Below, one piece after another: positions 42,704 through 50,564 of a DNA stretch of 64,000 nt. The stretch covers positions 1 through 64,000 of the forward strand of contig JAAENC010000355.1 of the NCBI GenBank assembly GCA_024224815.1, written 5' to 3'. The notes beneath the pieces are model-generated. The model was given only the letters and a program-made list of their open reading frames with translations. It was not told where the DNA came from and searched no databases. Source of the stretch: Chloroflexota bacterium (GTDB taxonomy: Bacteria; Chloroflexota; Anaerolineae; Anaerolineales; Villigracilaceae). The first letter of the stretch is position 1. Each line of letters opens with the position of its first letter. A program made the position numbers and the translations under genes.

Positions 42704-43834
42704 TTAAATTGGGCGAAGCACCCGGTCTATGCGCTGTTGTTTGAAAAGAAGCGTTTTCTCGGGAGTGAGTTTTTCTTCAGCTGCATCTTGCCACGCTTGC
42801 ACGCCTAAGGATGCCGGTGTACGTTTTTCGTAACCAAGTTCTTCCCATATCTTTCCCTGCGCGGCGAGATCGCCATTCAAGAAGAGAAGCGCGGCTTCGC
42901 TTTGCAATGCTTTAGATGCTCTTTCAATCTCTTCTACGAGAGCTTTTAGACCGCCTTCTGGCGAAACATCAGCAGTAATATAAATATCTGTAACACGTGT
43001 GACAAGATTTTCTACCTGCCAACCCGCTAAGCCGACCAGTTTTTCGTCCAGTTCAAGAATAAAGAAGGCTTTTTCTCCGAAAGCAGCCATTACATCACCG
43101 CTGTTCATTTCTATTTTGCCTAAGCGAGTCATTAATGTTGCGATTTCTTCTGAATTTCTAGGGTGTCCGCGTTTTACAGCAAAATCACCGGCTTTCGCTT
43201 CACGTACAACCTCTGAAGCAGCAGGTTCTTCGCTTTGGTTGATCGTTTTCCAGCCGGCAGAAACCTGTTTCCACAAATCTTCAAAAGAAGCAGAGTTATC
43301 TATCACCACATCGGCAGCGTCTACTTTATCTTTTTGTGGGTTTTGGGCATCAATGCGTTGCCGGGCCTCTGTCTGGTCCAGGCCGCGTTTTTGCATCAAT
43401 CGCGTAATTTGCATAGATTCAGGCGTATCTGCAACCCAAATACTATCGCAAAGCGAAGCCATATCTCCCTCAAGGAGTTTTATCGCCTCTATAACGACTA
43501 CCTTATGCTTTGAACGCTTTACAAGCAAATCAGTGGCCTGTTTAACAAATGGGTGGACAATTTCTTCCAGTTTTTGCATCGCATCTGGTGTGGCAAAAAC
43601 CAAATTTCCAAGTTTTTTGCGGTCTATTTCCTTGTTTTGATCCAGCACCCACGCCCCAAAAAGTTCTACAATGGGGCGGTAAGCTGGCGCACCCTTAGCC
43701 ATAGCTCTATGTGAAAGAGCATCCGCATCAATGCTATAAGCGCCTAAATGCTCTAACATTTTTCTCACTACACTTTTACCTGTAGCGATATTTCCTGTAA
43801 GGCCGATCACATATTTTCCGTGCCAATCACTCAC
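42704..43834 (-). CDS. coaE: Dephospho-CoA kinase fused to a GNAT-like domain
   Basis: Last step of coenzyme A synthesis (phosphorylation of the ribose 3'-OH). Residues 1-200 are CoaE: P-loop GLTGNIATGKSVVRKML (11-27), YSIDADALSHRAM and the lid/LID arginines (RLMQKRGLDQTEARQRI). Normal CoaE is about 200 residues; here residues about 205-376 add an acetyltransferase-like domain (AFFILELDEKLVGLAGWQVE, then a GNAT-like helix) of unknown substrate. Fusion of the two is unusual outside this lineage. First gene of the coaE-cdaA-cdaR-der run. Confidence 0.9.
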   Translation of the reverse strand: MSDWHGKYVIGLTGNIATGKSVVRKMLEHLGAYSIDADALSHRAMAKGAPAYRPIVELFGAWVLDQNKEIDRKKLGNLVFATPDAMQKLEEIVHPFVKQATDLLVKRSKHKVVVIEAIKLLEGDMASLCDSIWVADTPESMQITRLMQKRGLDQTEARQRIDAQNPQKDKVDAADVVIDNSASFEDLWKQVSAGWKTINQSEEPAASEVVREAKAGDFAVKRGHPRNSEEIATLMTRLGKIEMNSGDVMAAFGEKAFFILELDEKLVGLAGWQVENLVTRVTDIYITADVSPEGGLKALVEEIERASKALQSEAALLFLNGDLAAQGKIWEELGYEKRTPASLGVQAWQDAAEEKLTPEKTLLFKQQRIDRVLRPI

Positions 43835-43922
43835 AATATTGCTCCTAAAGCATAAACGATAAAGACCCCCTTATTTTACCGTATAAAAACTTCTCTGCAA
43901 AAATGAAAAACATATATTTTTT

Positions 43923-43969
43923 GGATAAAAAGCCGCACCACATTTGTTTTTAGCTGGATAGCGTTAAAA
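43923..43969 (-). repeat. Dispersed 40-50 bp repeat, copy E
   Basis: GGATAAAAAGCCGCACCACA then TTTGTTTTTAGCTGGATAGC and GTTAAAA; about 90 bp upstream of coaE, in the same orientation as the other four copies. Confidence 0.55.
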
Positions 43970-44016
43970 TAAATTTATCCCGAAGAAAAACAACCACCGC
44001 CAAAATAACACCATAG

Positions 44017-44045
44017 TTGACGCTTGTTCGGCAAAAGAGTATCAT
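44017..44045 (+). promoter_or_regulatory. Promoter of the RNase P RNA gene
   Basis: TTGACG, 17-nt spacer, TATCAT (44040-44045). The expected start, about 7 nt downstream, coincides with the first base of the P1 helix at 44052. Confidence 0.8.
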
Positions 44046-44051
44046 CTCTAC

Positions 44052-44391
44052 GCCTCAGGCTGGTCGGGCGATCGCGGCTCAAAGAGTCGAGGAAAGTCCG
44101 CACTTCATAGAGCGCGATGCCGAGGAAATCTCGGGGCGGAGCAATCTGTCGGATCGGGTCACAGAAAATAACCGCTTTTACCCTCGGGTGAAAGTAAGGG
44201 TGAAAAGGTGGTGTAAAAGACCACCAGCGTCAGTAGCAATATTGGCGGCTAGATAACCCCCATCGGAAGCAAGGCCAAGCAGAGATGATGAGCTGCTCGC
44301 TCTTCCCATCTCAGGTAGGCTGCACAGATAGATGATCGCCAACGGGATGAAAATCCCCGAACAAGATGCGGCTTATAGACCGGCCTGAGGC
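44052..44391 (+). ncRNA. rnpB: RNase P RNA (bacterial class A)
   Basis: Catalytic RNA that trims the 5' leader of pre-tRNAs. The conserved P4-side GAGGAAAGTCCGC (about 44088-44100) and the 3' block ACAAGATGCGGCTTATAGAC with following CGGCC are present. The 5' end GCCTCAGGCTGGTC pairs with 3' GACCGGCCTGAGGC to form P1, which fixes both ends. About 340 nt, standard for type A. Transcribed alone from the promoter at 44017. Confidence 0.95.
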
Positions 44392-44554
44392 ACTCTTTGT
44401 TAAGTTTTTGTAAGGTAAAAAAAGCAAAGTAGAAAGCCTTAAACTTGACACATCTATCCCCCTGTGCTAAATTTCATAATAGATTCTAAGCGTTAAATTT
44501 CACATAAAAATATCTCTTTTATATAAGTATAATTTCAGTTTGTGGAGGGTTCTT

Positions 44555-44926
44555 TTGTCTCAATCGCGTACAAAACAAATGGTTGACCGCCTGCGTGAAA
44601 TGCAGGTCTCTTCCCCTGACATTGAAGCATCAGCGATTGTCAGCGTGGATGGCTTAAGCATTGCTTCTGCCTTGCCTCAGGAAATCGAAGAAGATCGTGT
44701 CTCTGCTATGTCAGCAGCAATGCTCTCCTTAGGCGAAAGAATTGCCAGTGAGCTAGGGCGCGGTGGGCTAGAACAAGTTTATATCAAAGGCGAAAAGGGC
44801 TTTGTCGTTTTGATGGCTATTGGTGAAGAAGCAGTTCTTACAGCTTTAGCCAGCGAAAAAGCCAAGTTAGGGTTAATTTTCCTTGACATGCGTCGCGCAG
44901 TTGAAGACCTTGAGAAACTGATTTAA
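44555..44926 (+). CDS. Roadblock/LC7 domain protein (copy 2)
   Basis: 123 residues. Start at TTG 44555-44557, because GGAGG lies 6 nt upstream and the resulting MSQSRTKQMVDRLREMQ aligns with the N-terminus of the paralogue at 26466-26840. Same fold elements (PDIEASAIVSVDGLSIASAL, EEDRVSAMSAAMLSLGERI). First gene of an operon with a V4R protein and a response regulator; TATAAT near 44529 is the probable -10. It likely acts in a GTPase or signalling complex, but no small GTPase gene is present in the cluster. Confidence 0.85.
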   Translation: MSQSRTKQMVDRLREMQVSSPDIEASAIVSVDGLSIASALPQEIEEDRVSAMSAAMLSLGERIASELGRGGLEQVYIKGEKGFVVLMAIGEEAVLTALASEKAKLGLIFLDMRRAVEDLEKLI

Positions 44927-44936
44927 CGGAGACAGC

Positions 44937-45575
44937 ATGAGTCCTATTGAAGATAGTGGTTTATATTACCCAAATAAATTCGGCCTAATTATCATTCAGG
45001 CACTCGAAGATGTCATGGGGCGGAACGGCCTTAATGCCATTCTTAATTTAGCGGGATTGAAAAAATATGTTGAAGGTTATCCTCCAGATAATCTTGAAAA
45101 AGCCTTCGATTTCGCAGAGCTTTCTGCTTTAGGGGTCGCTCTCGAAGAAATGTATGGACCGCGCGGTGGCCGAGGCTTGGCTCTTCGTGCAGGGCGTGCA
45201 ACTTTTTCCGATGCTCTTAAAGATTTCGGGGCTTTGGCAGGTGCAGGTGATTTAGCTTTTAAAGTTTTGCCTCTGCAAGCTAAATTACGAATAGGCTTGC
45301 CTGCAATGGCAAAAATATTCTCCCAGATCAGCGATCAGCATAGTACTGTTGAAGAAAAAGATTCTGAGTTTGTTTATACAATCCATAAATGCCCGGTTTG
45401 TTGGGGGCGTACGGGCTCAGATAAACCTGTTTGCTTCATCGCCACAGGGCTTCTTCAAGAAGGCCTTAAATGGATATCTGGCGGAAACGAATTCCGTGTA
45501 AATGAGTCGCGCTGTCATGCTATGGGCGACGAAGTTTGTGAGTTTATTATTCAAAAAGAACCGTTAGCCTCCTAA
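44937..45575 (+). CDS. V4R (4-vinyl reductase) domain protein
   Basis: 212 residues. The C-terminal half is the V4R small-molecule-binding domain with its metal-type Cys/His set: KCPVCWGR, KPVCFIATGLLQEG, ESRCHAMGDEVCEF. The N-terminal half is helical (LEDVMGRNGLNAILNLAGL). V4R domains are ligand-sensing modules in regulators and in bacteriochlorophyll and haem-related proteins; the ligand is unknown. It starts 10 bp after the roadblock gene and is followed 15 bp later by the response regulator, so the three are one operon. Confidence 0.85.
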   Translation: MSPIEDSGLYYPNKFGLIIIQALEDVMGRNGLNAILNLAGLKKYVEGYPPDNLEKAFDFAELSALGVALEEMYGPRGGRGLALRAGRATFSDALKDFGALAGAGDLAFKVLPLQAKLRIGLPAMAKIFSQISDQHSTVEEKDSEFVYTIHKCPVCWGRTGSDKPVCFIATGLLQEGLKWISGGNEFRVNESRCHAMGDEVCEFIIQKEPLAS

Positions 45576-45590
45576 AAAAGTGACATCATT

Positions 45591-46445
45591 GTGGCAGACA
45601 AAAAAGCAAAAATCCTGATAGTTGAAGATGATCTTGATGTAGCAGATATGCTGAATGCCTATTTTGGGGTTCAGGGCTATGATGTTATTACAGTCAATTG
45701 GGGAGAAGATGGCGTAAAATCCTGCATCGCAGAACGCCCAGATTTGGTAATCCTTGATATTCGCCTTCCCGACATTGATGGCTACGAAGTTGCAAAACGC
45801 TTGCGCGAAGATCGCCGTACAAAAGAAGTCCCCATCATTTTTCTCACAGAAAAACGAGACCGCGCAGATCGTTTGCAAGGCCTTGAGCTGGGAGCGGATG
45901 ATTACATCACCAAACCTTTCGACATTCAAGAACTTCGCTTGCGCGTAAGAAACTCTCTTGAGCGCATGGTGCAAAACACGTTAACAAACCCTGTTAGCGG
46001 GCTTCCTGAAGGTGCATTGGTAGATGAGCAGCTTGCAGAATGTCTCAAAAAAGACAGTCACTCCCTCCTTTTAGTTTCTCTTGAAAACCTTGAGTCTTTC
46101 CGAGAGCTTTATGGTTTTGTTGCATCAGACGATGTCTTGCGTGCTGTTAGTCTGATGATCCACAATGCGATGCGAGAAGTGGGTAGCGCAGACGGATTTT
46201 TAGGCCACTTGGCAACCGCTGAATTTGCATTAATTATTTCTTCCGCATCAGCCCCAGCTCTTTTAGAAAGAATAGTTAGCCGTTTAGAGCAATCTCTCGA
46301 TTATTTTTATCCTATTAGAGACCGTGACGATGCAGTTAATTGGAGCAATCGTCTTTCTATTAAAACGGCTAAAATTTCATCTTGTAGTGGTGTTGCGCAA
46401 ACACCAGCTGAGTTAAAGGCAAAACTTTTAAGCCTTAAGAAATAG
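45591..46445 (+). CDS. Response regulator with degenerate GGDEF-like output domain
   Basis: 284 residues, GTG start. Residues 5-125 are a complete receiver domain: VEDD, phospho-acceptor Asp in LVILDIRLPD, Thr in IIFLTEKRD, Lys in DDYITKPFD. Residues about 135-284 resemble a diguanylate cyclase fold (NPVSGLPEG, LLLVSLENLESFRELYGFVA, DDVLRAVSLMIHNAM), but the signature GGDEF is ATAEF (HLATAEFALIISS), so it should not make cyclic di-GMP. It may act by binding partners. Third gene of the roadblock-V4R operon; no histidine kinase is adjacent. Confidence 0.85.
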   Translation: MADKKAKILIVEDDLDVADMLNAYFGVQGYDVITVNWGEDGVKSCIAERPDLVILDIRLPDIDGYEVAKRLREDRRTKEVPIIFLTEKRDRADRLQGLELGADDYITKPFDIQELRLRVRNSLERMVQNTLTNPVSGLPEGALVDEQLAECLKKDSHSLLLVSLENLESFRELYGFVASDDVLRAVSLMIHNAMREVGSADGFLGHLATAEFALIISSASAPALLERIVSRLEQSLDYFYPIRDRDDAVNWSNRLSIKTAKISSCSGVAQTPAELKAKLLSLKK

Positions 46446-46453
46446 GAAAAAAA

Positions 46454-47197
46454 TTGCAAATATCAGTAATAATCCCAACGTATAACGAAGCGGAGAACCT
46501 GCCTAAGCTGGTCTCCGCTTTATTTTCGCTCCCCCTTGATATTCACATCCTGATAGTGGACGATAATAGCCCTGATGGAACCGGAGAGATAGCGGATTCA
46601 CTTTCTGCTGACAATCCAGACAAAGTAGAAGTCTTGCATCGTGAGGGGAAACTTGGTCTTCGTACAGCGTATCTGATCGGAATTCAACTTGCTCTCGCTA
46701 CTCAAACGGATGCCGTTGTTCAAATGGATGCTGATTTCTCCCATAATCCAAATCGTTTAGTGGATATGGCAGAAATGATTAAAAACCGAGATGTCGTCCT
46801 TGGTTCTCGCTATATCCCTGGCGGACGTTTGGACGAGAACTGGCCTCTTTGGCGAAAATGGCTCTCAGCCTTTGGTAATTTTTATGCTCGCACAATTCTT
46901 GGATTTAAATTGCGTGATGTCACCACAGGCTTCCGGTTTTGGAGACGTGAAACGCTCGAAGGGATGCCGCTAGACCGTATCCAGTCAAGTGGTTATGTTT
47001 TTCTTGTAGAAATGATCTACATGGCCTATAGTTTGGGTTACAGAGTAGGCGAAGTCCCCATTTATTTTGCTGATCGCCAATGGGGAAAATCAAAAATGTC
47101 CTTCAAAATCCAACGAGAAGCAGCTTTGCGAATTTGGATGGTTCGCTGGGCCTATCGCGATCTTCGCGCAAAAGGACGCGCTGCCCGCGTGAAATAA
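46454..47197 (+). CDS. Polyprenol-phosphate mannose synthase-like glycosyltransferase (GT2)
   Basis: 247 residues. DPM1-type GT2 enzyme: IIPTYNEAENLPKLVSALF, nucleotide-sugar Asp in ILIVDDNSPDGTGEIAD, QMDADFSHNPNRL (DxD) and VLGSRYIPGG; no C-terminal membrane segments, as in the cytosolic DPM1 group. Expected to transfer a sugar (often mannose) from a nucleotide to polyprenyl phosphate, feeding PMT/Agl23-type membrane transferases such as the one at 12113. TTG start 46454 with AGGA upstream; 8 bp after the response regulator stop. Confidence 0.88.
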   Translation: MQISVIIPTYNEAENLPKLVSALFSLPLDIHILIVDDNSPDGTGEIADSLSADNPDKVEVLHREGKLGLRTAYLIGIQLALATQTDAVVQMDADFSHNPNRLVDMAEMIKNRDVVLGSRYIPGGRLDENWPLWRKWLSAFGNFYARTILGFKLRDVTTGFRFWRRETLEGMPLDRIQSSGYVFLVEMIYMAYSLGYRVGEVPIYFADRQWGKSKMSFKIQREAALRIWMVRWAYRDLRAKGRAARVK

Positions 47198-47202
47198 TAA
47201 TC

Positions 47203-47238
47203 AAACCCCGATAGATTTTATAATTTATCGGGGTTTTT
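47203..47238. terminator. Bidirectional terminator, glycosyltransferase / rsmA
   Basis: AAACCCCGATA, AT-rich loop, TATCGGGGTTTTT; the rsmA stop codon lies inside the loop. Confidence 0.88.
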
Positions 47239-48081
47239 CTTTTCAGACCATTCTTTAGTTAATTTCCCCCATTCTTCTAGATTCAAAGTCTCTGCCCGTC
47301 GATGCGGGTCAATTTCGGTGTTGTGAAGCAGCGCTTCAGTTTTTTCTTTGGGAAGACGCAAGCCCGCGGAGAGAGCGTTTCGTAGGTTTTTTCTTTTTTG
47401 GCTGAAGCCTGCTTTTGCAATACGGAAGAAATCGTCTAGTAGCGCAGTGGGAATGCGCGGCTCATCGTAGAGTGAGATGCGGATAACGGCAGAATCTGTT
47501 TTGGGGGGCGGGTAAAAAGCTCCAGCAGGGATTTTGCCTACGATTTCGGGCTTGCCATAAACTTGGATGCTCAAGGCAAGCAGGCTCATCTTTTTGCCTT
47601 CGGGGGCGCAAATCCGTTCAGCAACTTCTTTTTGGATAGTTAATATCAGGCGATGGGGGCGTGGTTCGTTTTCTAGTAGATGTCGAATAATCGCAGATGT
47701 GATGTAGTAGGGGATATTGGCGACAACGAGGTAGTTGGGCGCAGAAATGATCTCAGATGGCGCAATTTGAAGGATATCTTTGTTGATGACTTTGGTGTTC
47801 GCGTAGCCAGAAAGAGATGTTTCTAACGCAGGGATGATCCAGGAGTCTATTTCAACGGCAAATACTTTTTTTGCGCGCGCGGCAAGGTGACGGGTTAGGC
47901 TACCTAGCCCGGGGCCTATTTCGAGAACGGTATCTTCTTCGCTAACTTCCGCTAACTCGACAATTTTTTCAAGAATATTTGGGTCTTGAAGGAAGTTTTG
48001 CCCGAGCTTTTTCTTTGGGCGCAGGCCATGTTTTTGGAGAAGCGCGGCAGTGTTAATGGGGGGAGGAATTGTGTGGGGCAT
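47218..48081 (-). CDS. rsmA: 16S rRNA dimethyladenosine transferase
   Basis: Dimethylates A1518 and A1519 of 16S rRNA late in 30S assembly. 287 residues from MPHTIPPPINTAALLQKHGL. SAM motif VLEIGPGLGSLTRHLA, GQNFLQDPNILEKI, catalytic NIPYY (VVANIPYYITSAIIR) and FYPPPKTDSAVIRI are intact. A GTG 12 nt upstream (48091-48093) is also possible; neither has a clear Shine-Dalgarno. It overlaps the end of the LCP gene, indicating coupling. Confidence 0.95.
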   Translation of the reverse strand: MPHTIPPPINTAALLQKHGLRPKKKLGQNFLQDPNILEKIVELAEVSEEDTVLEIGPGLGSLTRHLAARAKKVFAVEIDSWIIPALETSLSGYANTKVINKDILQIAPSEIISAPNYLVVANIPYYITSAIIRHLLENEPRPHRLILTIQKEVAERICAPEGKKMSLLALSIQVYGKPEIVGKIPAGAFYPPPKTDSAVIRISLYDEPRIPTALLDDFFRIAKAGFSQKRKNLRNALSAGLRLPKEKTEALLHNTEIDPHRRAETLNLEEWGKLTKEWSEKKNPDKL

Positions 48082-48085
48082 AGTA

Positions 48086-49258
48086 TTAGTCACAGAAGGA
48101 TTTGTTGGGATAATCTACAGGGGCAGAAGGTGCTGAAGAGGCATCACCAAGCCATTCTCCACGTTCGAAAGCGGCGATATATTCGCGCAGTAGAGCAAAG
48201 TCTACATCCCAAATAAAGGTGTAGCCGATGACGGGATCATTTACTCTTGTTCCGGTAAATATACCTTCATCCCAGTTTAGGAGGCGAATATCGGAGCCTT
48301 TGAGCTGTGTGCCAAGACAAGAAAGTTGTGATATTTGCTCAGGGCTAAGATCGGTTTGGACATTATCTTCAAAAGAGGAAATGATACCGGGAATGTCGCC
48401 AACGACGCTGGGGCTAGTGAGTTTATCATAAAGTCCGCAAAGGACTTCGTTTTGGGCTTTCGCACGATCAAAAACGCCGTAGGGACGTAAACGGGCCAGT
48501 TGCAAGGCTTCTTTTCCGTAAAGATGATGTGTACCTGCGTAGAAAATAAGGTCATCGCGCCCTGCTTGATCGGCAGCACGCCCGTCGATGGTAATGGGGA
48601 GATCGACTCTAATACCGTCTACTGCGTTAACGATTTTGATGAAGGTCTGCATATTGACGGCAATATAATTATCGGGTTGCGCGCCAAAATTATGCGAGAG
48701 TGTGCGTGCCATTAACCCGGGGCCAAGGTCTGCGCCATCATAATAGCCAAAGCCGGGATTGCCGTATAAGTAAGATTGGTTTAGTTTTCCATGTGTGATG
48801 CCATAATGGTCTGAAATGCCGGGGATTTCTACATAGAGGTCGCGCGGCAAGGACATGATCATGACTTGGGGTTTGAGAAAATCAACGTGTACGAGGCGGA
48901 TAACATCTCCTAAGCCATAATTATATAAATCGCCGCGTTGATCGGAACCAATGGCAAGAATATTTAATACGTTGGGGCCACCGCAGAGCGCTGTAGCGGG
49001 CGTTGATGTTGCTACAGGCGGAATTGGCGTGAGCGTAGCAGATTCTGATTCTTTTGGCGCTGGAAGTTGAGTGTTTCCTGCTGCGGCTGTCCAGGTTGGT
49101 GGCAGGGTTGCTTGTTTTATGTGAGTGCTTGTCGGTAACTGAAGTGAAGGGCCAAGCGGTTTTTGCCAAAATTGATAGGCAGATACGCTGACCAGAAAGC
49201 AAAGTATCGCGATTCCGACGAGTAAAATAGTAAAAATGATTTTTTGTGTTTTTGTCAT
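48086..49258 (-). CDS. LytR-CpsA-Psr (LCP) family protein
   Basis: 390 residues: cytoplasmic tip, one transmembrane helix (IIFTILLVGIAILCFLVSVS, 8-27), a low-complexity Ser/Thr/Pro linker, then the LCP domain (NILAIGSDQRGDLYNYGLGD, MSLPRDLYVEIPG, arginines in QLARLRPYGVFDRAK). LCP enzymes attach glycopolymers from polyprenyl carriers to the cell wall; the acceptor here is unknown. Followed by rsmA with overlap. Confidence 0.9.
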   Translation of the reverse strand: MTKTQKIIFTILLVGIAILCFLVSVSAYQFWQKPLGPSLQLPTSTHIKQATLPPTWTAAAGNTQLPAPKESESATLTPIPPVATSTPATALCGGPNVLNILAIGSDQRGDLYNYGLGDVIRLVHVDFLKPQVMIMSLPRDLYVEIPGISDHYGITHGKLNQSYLYGNPGFGYYDGADLGPGLMARTLSHNFGAQPDNYIAVNMQTFIKIVNAVDGIRVDLPITIDGRAADQAGRDDLIFYAGTHHLYGKEALQLARLRPYGVFDRAKAQNEVLCGLYDKLTSPSVVGDIPGIISSFEDNVQTDLSPEQISQLSCLGTQLKGSDIRLLNWDEGIFTGTRVNDPVIGYTFIWDVDFALLREYIAAFERGEWLGDASSAPSAPVDYPNKSFCD

Positions 49259-49293
49259 ATATTTAGGCGTTAGATTTTATTAAGCTTTTGATT

Positions 49294-49331
49294 CGGCTAA
49301 GGTCTGATGTCTGATAGCTGAAGTCTGACAG
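49294..49331. repeat. GTCTGATGTCTGAT dispersed repeat
   Basis: AAGGTCTGATGTCTGATAGC then TGAAGTCTGACAGC, sharing the GTCTGATGTCTGAT block with the repeat upstream of asd (1990-2042, opposite strand). It fills most of the gap between the LCP and G5/3D genes. Confidence 0.45.
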
Positions 49332-49332
49332 C

Positions 49333-50493
49333 TCATTCAAGAAAATAAATTGTCACCCACTGGCTCCAAACCTGATAGTTTGCATCAGTATAGCCGAGAT
49401 CGATCCAGTCTTTGCCGGGGATGCCACCACCAATATCTTCGATTGTCGCGTAGCCATAACCAGGCACATAAACGCCTTGCCCCTGCATCTCGTTATACCA
49501 ACTTCGTATTACGCCAATTACGCCGTGTTGCACGGTTTTTCCACTGGCGGTGTTTGGGTAACAACGATCCGCGCCAGAGTTACAGGGAGAATAAGATGTG
49601 GCATAAACCTGCAAGGAACGCCAATATTTAATTTCTTGGCCGTCAACGACCGCCGTTTTGCTAACATATTGCGTTCCATAGCCCACAATTTGGATGCTTG
49701 GGTCTCGAACTTTTCGCTCTTCTTCACTGATGCGGGACGTTTCTACACCATTTTCATAGCGGACACGATCTCTTTTTACGATCAAGCCGGGAACGCCCGC
49801 TGTCAGGATTTTTTCCTCGTCAATGGCGAGTTCATTTGATGCAATATATTCAGTCTCAAAGGGGATTTCTGTCTGGGATAGTTCTATCTCTTCGCGGATG
49901 CGGATAATATGAATCTGCCCATCTACGGGTAGCGGTTCAGACTCGGATGGTTGGCTTGTATCCAGCCCAATCAGCGGAATACCGCCCTCGAGCAAAGCCT
50001 CGCCAACTCTCTCCGCAGAAGAGCGAATATGGACGATTTTCCCGTCCACGCGAATGGCAAGCGGGCGTGAGGGGCGATAAATAATAGTTAATTGGTCAGT
50101 AGCCTCTGTCCCCACGGGCGGATCGACAAAATCCGCTGCATAGAGTTGAATTCCAAATTCGGAAAGAGCCTCCCCAACAGTCGGCGCAGCCGTAATAAGT
50201 TTATGTTCCCCATCAGGCGTAACGAGAGTCATCGTAACTGCACGTCGAATTTGCAAAAGGCAGTTTTCGCAATTTAGGGGCGTATTCGGGTCAGCAATTT
50301 GTCCATTAACGAGAAACTCGTCAAGGGGCGCGAGCGGAATATCATTTTTTGCCAAAATCTCTGCTGGAATGCGTGAAGCAGTGGGCAAGGAAAGAAGTTC
50401 TTCCCCGTCCAGAATGTTGATTTTTTCAAGAGGAGCTTGGGTTTGGCAGGAGAACAAAAGAAAAATGATCGCCAGCCAGAGGGTGTATTTCAT
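49333..50493 (-). CDS. Lipoprotein with DUF348 repeats, G5 domain and C-terminal 3D domain (YabE/Rpf-like)
   Basis: 386 residues. Lipoprotein signal MKYTLWLAIIFLLFSCQTQ with lipobox Cys. Two ubiquitin-like DUF348 segments (VTMTLVTPDGEHKLITAAPT and LAIRVDGKIVHIRSSAERVG), a G5 domain (EEIELSQTEIPFETEYIASN, then VRYENGVETSR) and a C-terminal 3D-type beta-barrel with the conserved Asp residues (YATSYSPCNSG, IEDIGGGIPGKDWIDL). Such proteins cut or bind peptidoglycan and are called resuscitation or stationary-phase survival factors. Probably exported and anchored outside. Upstream of the LCP and rsmA genes on the same strand. Confidence 0.88.
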   Translation of the reverse strand: MKYTLWLAIIFLLFSCQTQAPLEKINILDGEELLSLPTASRIPAEILAKNDIPLAPLDEFLVNGQIADPNTPLNCENCLLQIRRAVTMTLVTPDGEHKLITAAPTVGEALSEFGIQLYAADFVDPPVGTEATDQLTIIYRPSRPLAIRVDGKIVHIRSSAERVGEALLEGGIPLIGLDTSQPSESEPLPVDGQIHIIRIREEIELSQTEIPFETEYIASNELAIDEEKILTAGVPGLIVKRDRVRYENGVETSRISEEERKVRDPSIQIVGYGTQYVSKTAVVDGQEIKYWRSLQVYATSYSPCNSGADRCYPNTASGKTVQHGVIGVIRSWYNEMQGQGVYVPGYGYATIEDIGGGIPGKDWIDLGYTDANYQVWSQWVTIYFLE

Positions 50494-50521
50494 GCGCTTA
50501 TTTTAACGCATTTCAAATAGT

Positions 50522-50564
50522 AGCGTAGGCTACAAAAGTCTTAGAGACTTTTGTAGCCTACGCT
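50522..50564. repeat. Perfect 20-bp-arm palindrome (ACTACAAAAGTC family)
   Basis: AGCGTAGGCTACAAAAGTCT, TAG, then its exact complement. The core is shared with hairpins at 12056 and 15754. It contains the last 11 codons and stop of the CDF-like gene. Confidence 0.75.

Noticed and set aside
42999-43640. 213-codon plus-strand frame opposite coaE
   Set aside because: Serine-rich antisense shadow of a conserved gene.
50522-50564. Simple intrinsic terminator for the CDF-like gene
   Set aside because: The stem is perfect but no U-tract follows on the minus strand, and the same arms recur elsewhere; treated as a dispersed palindrome.
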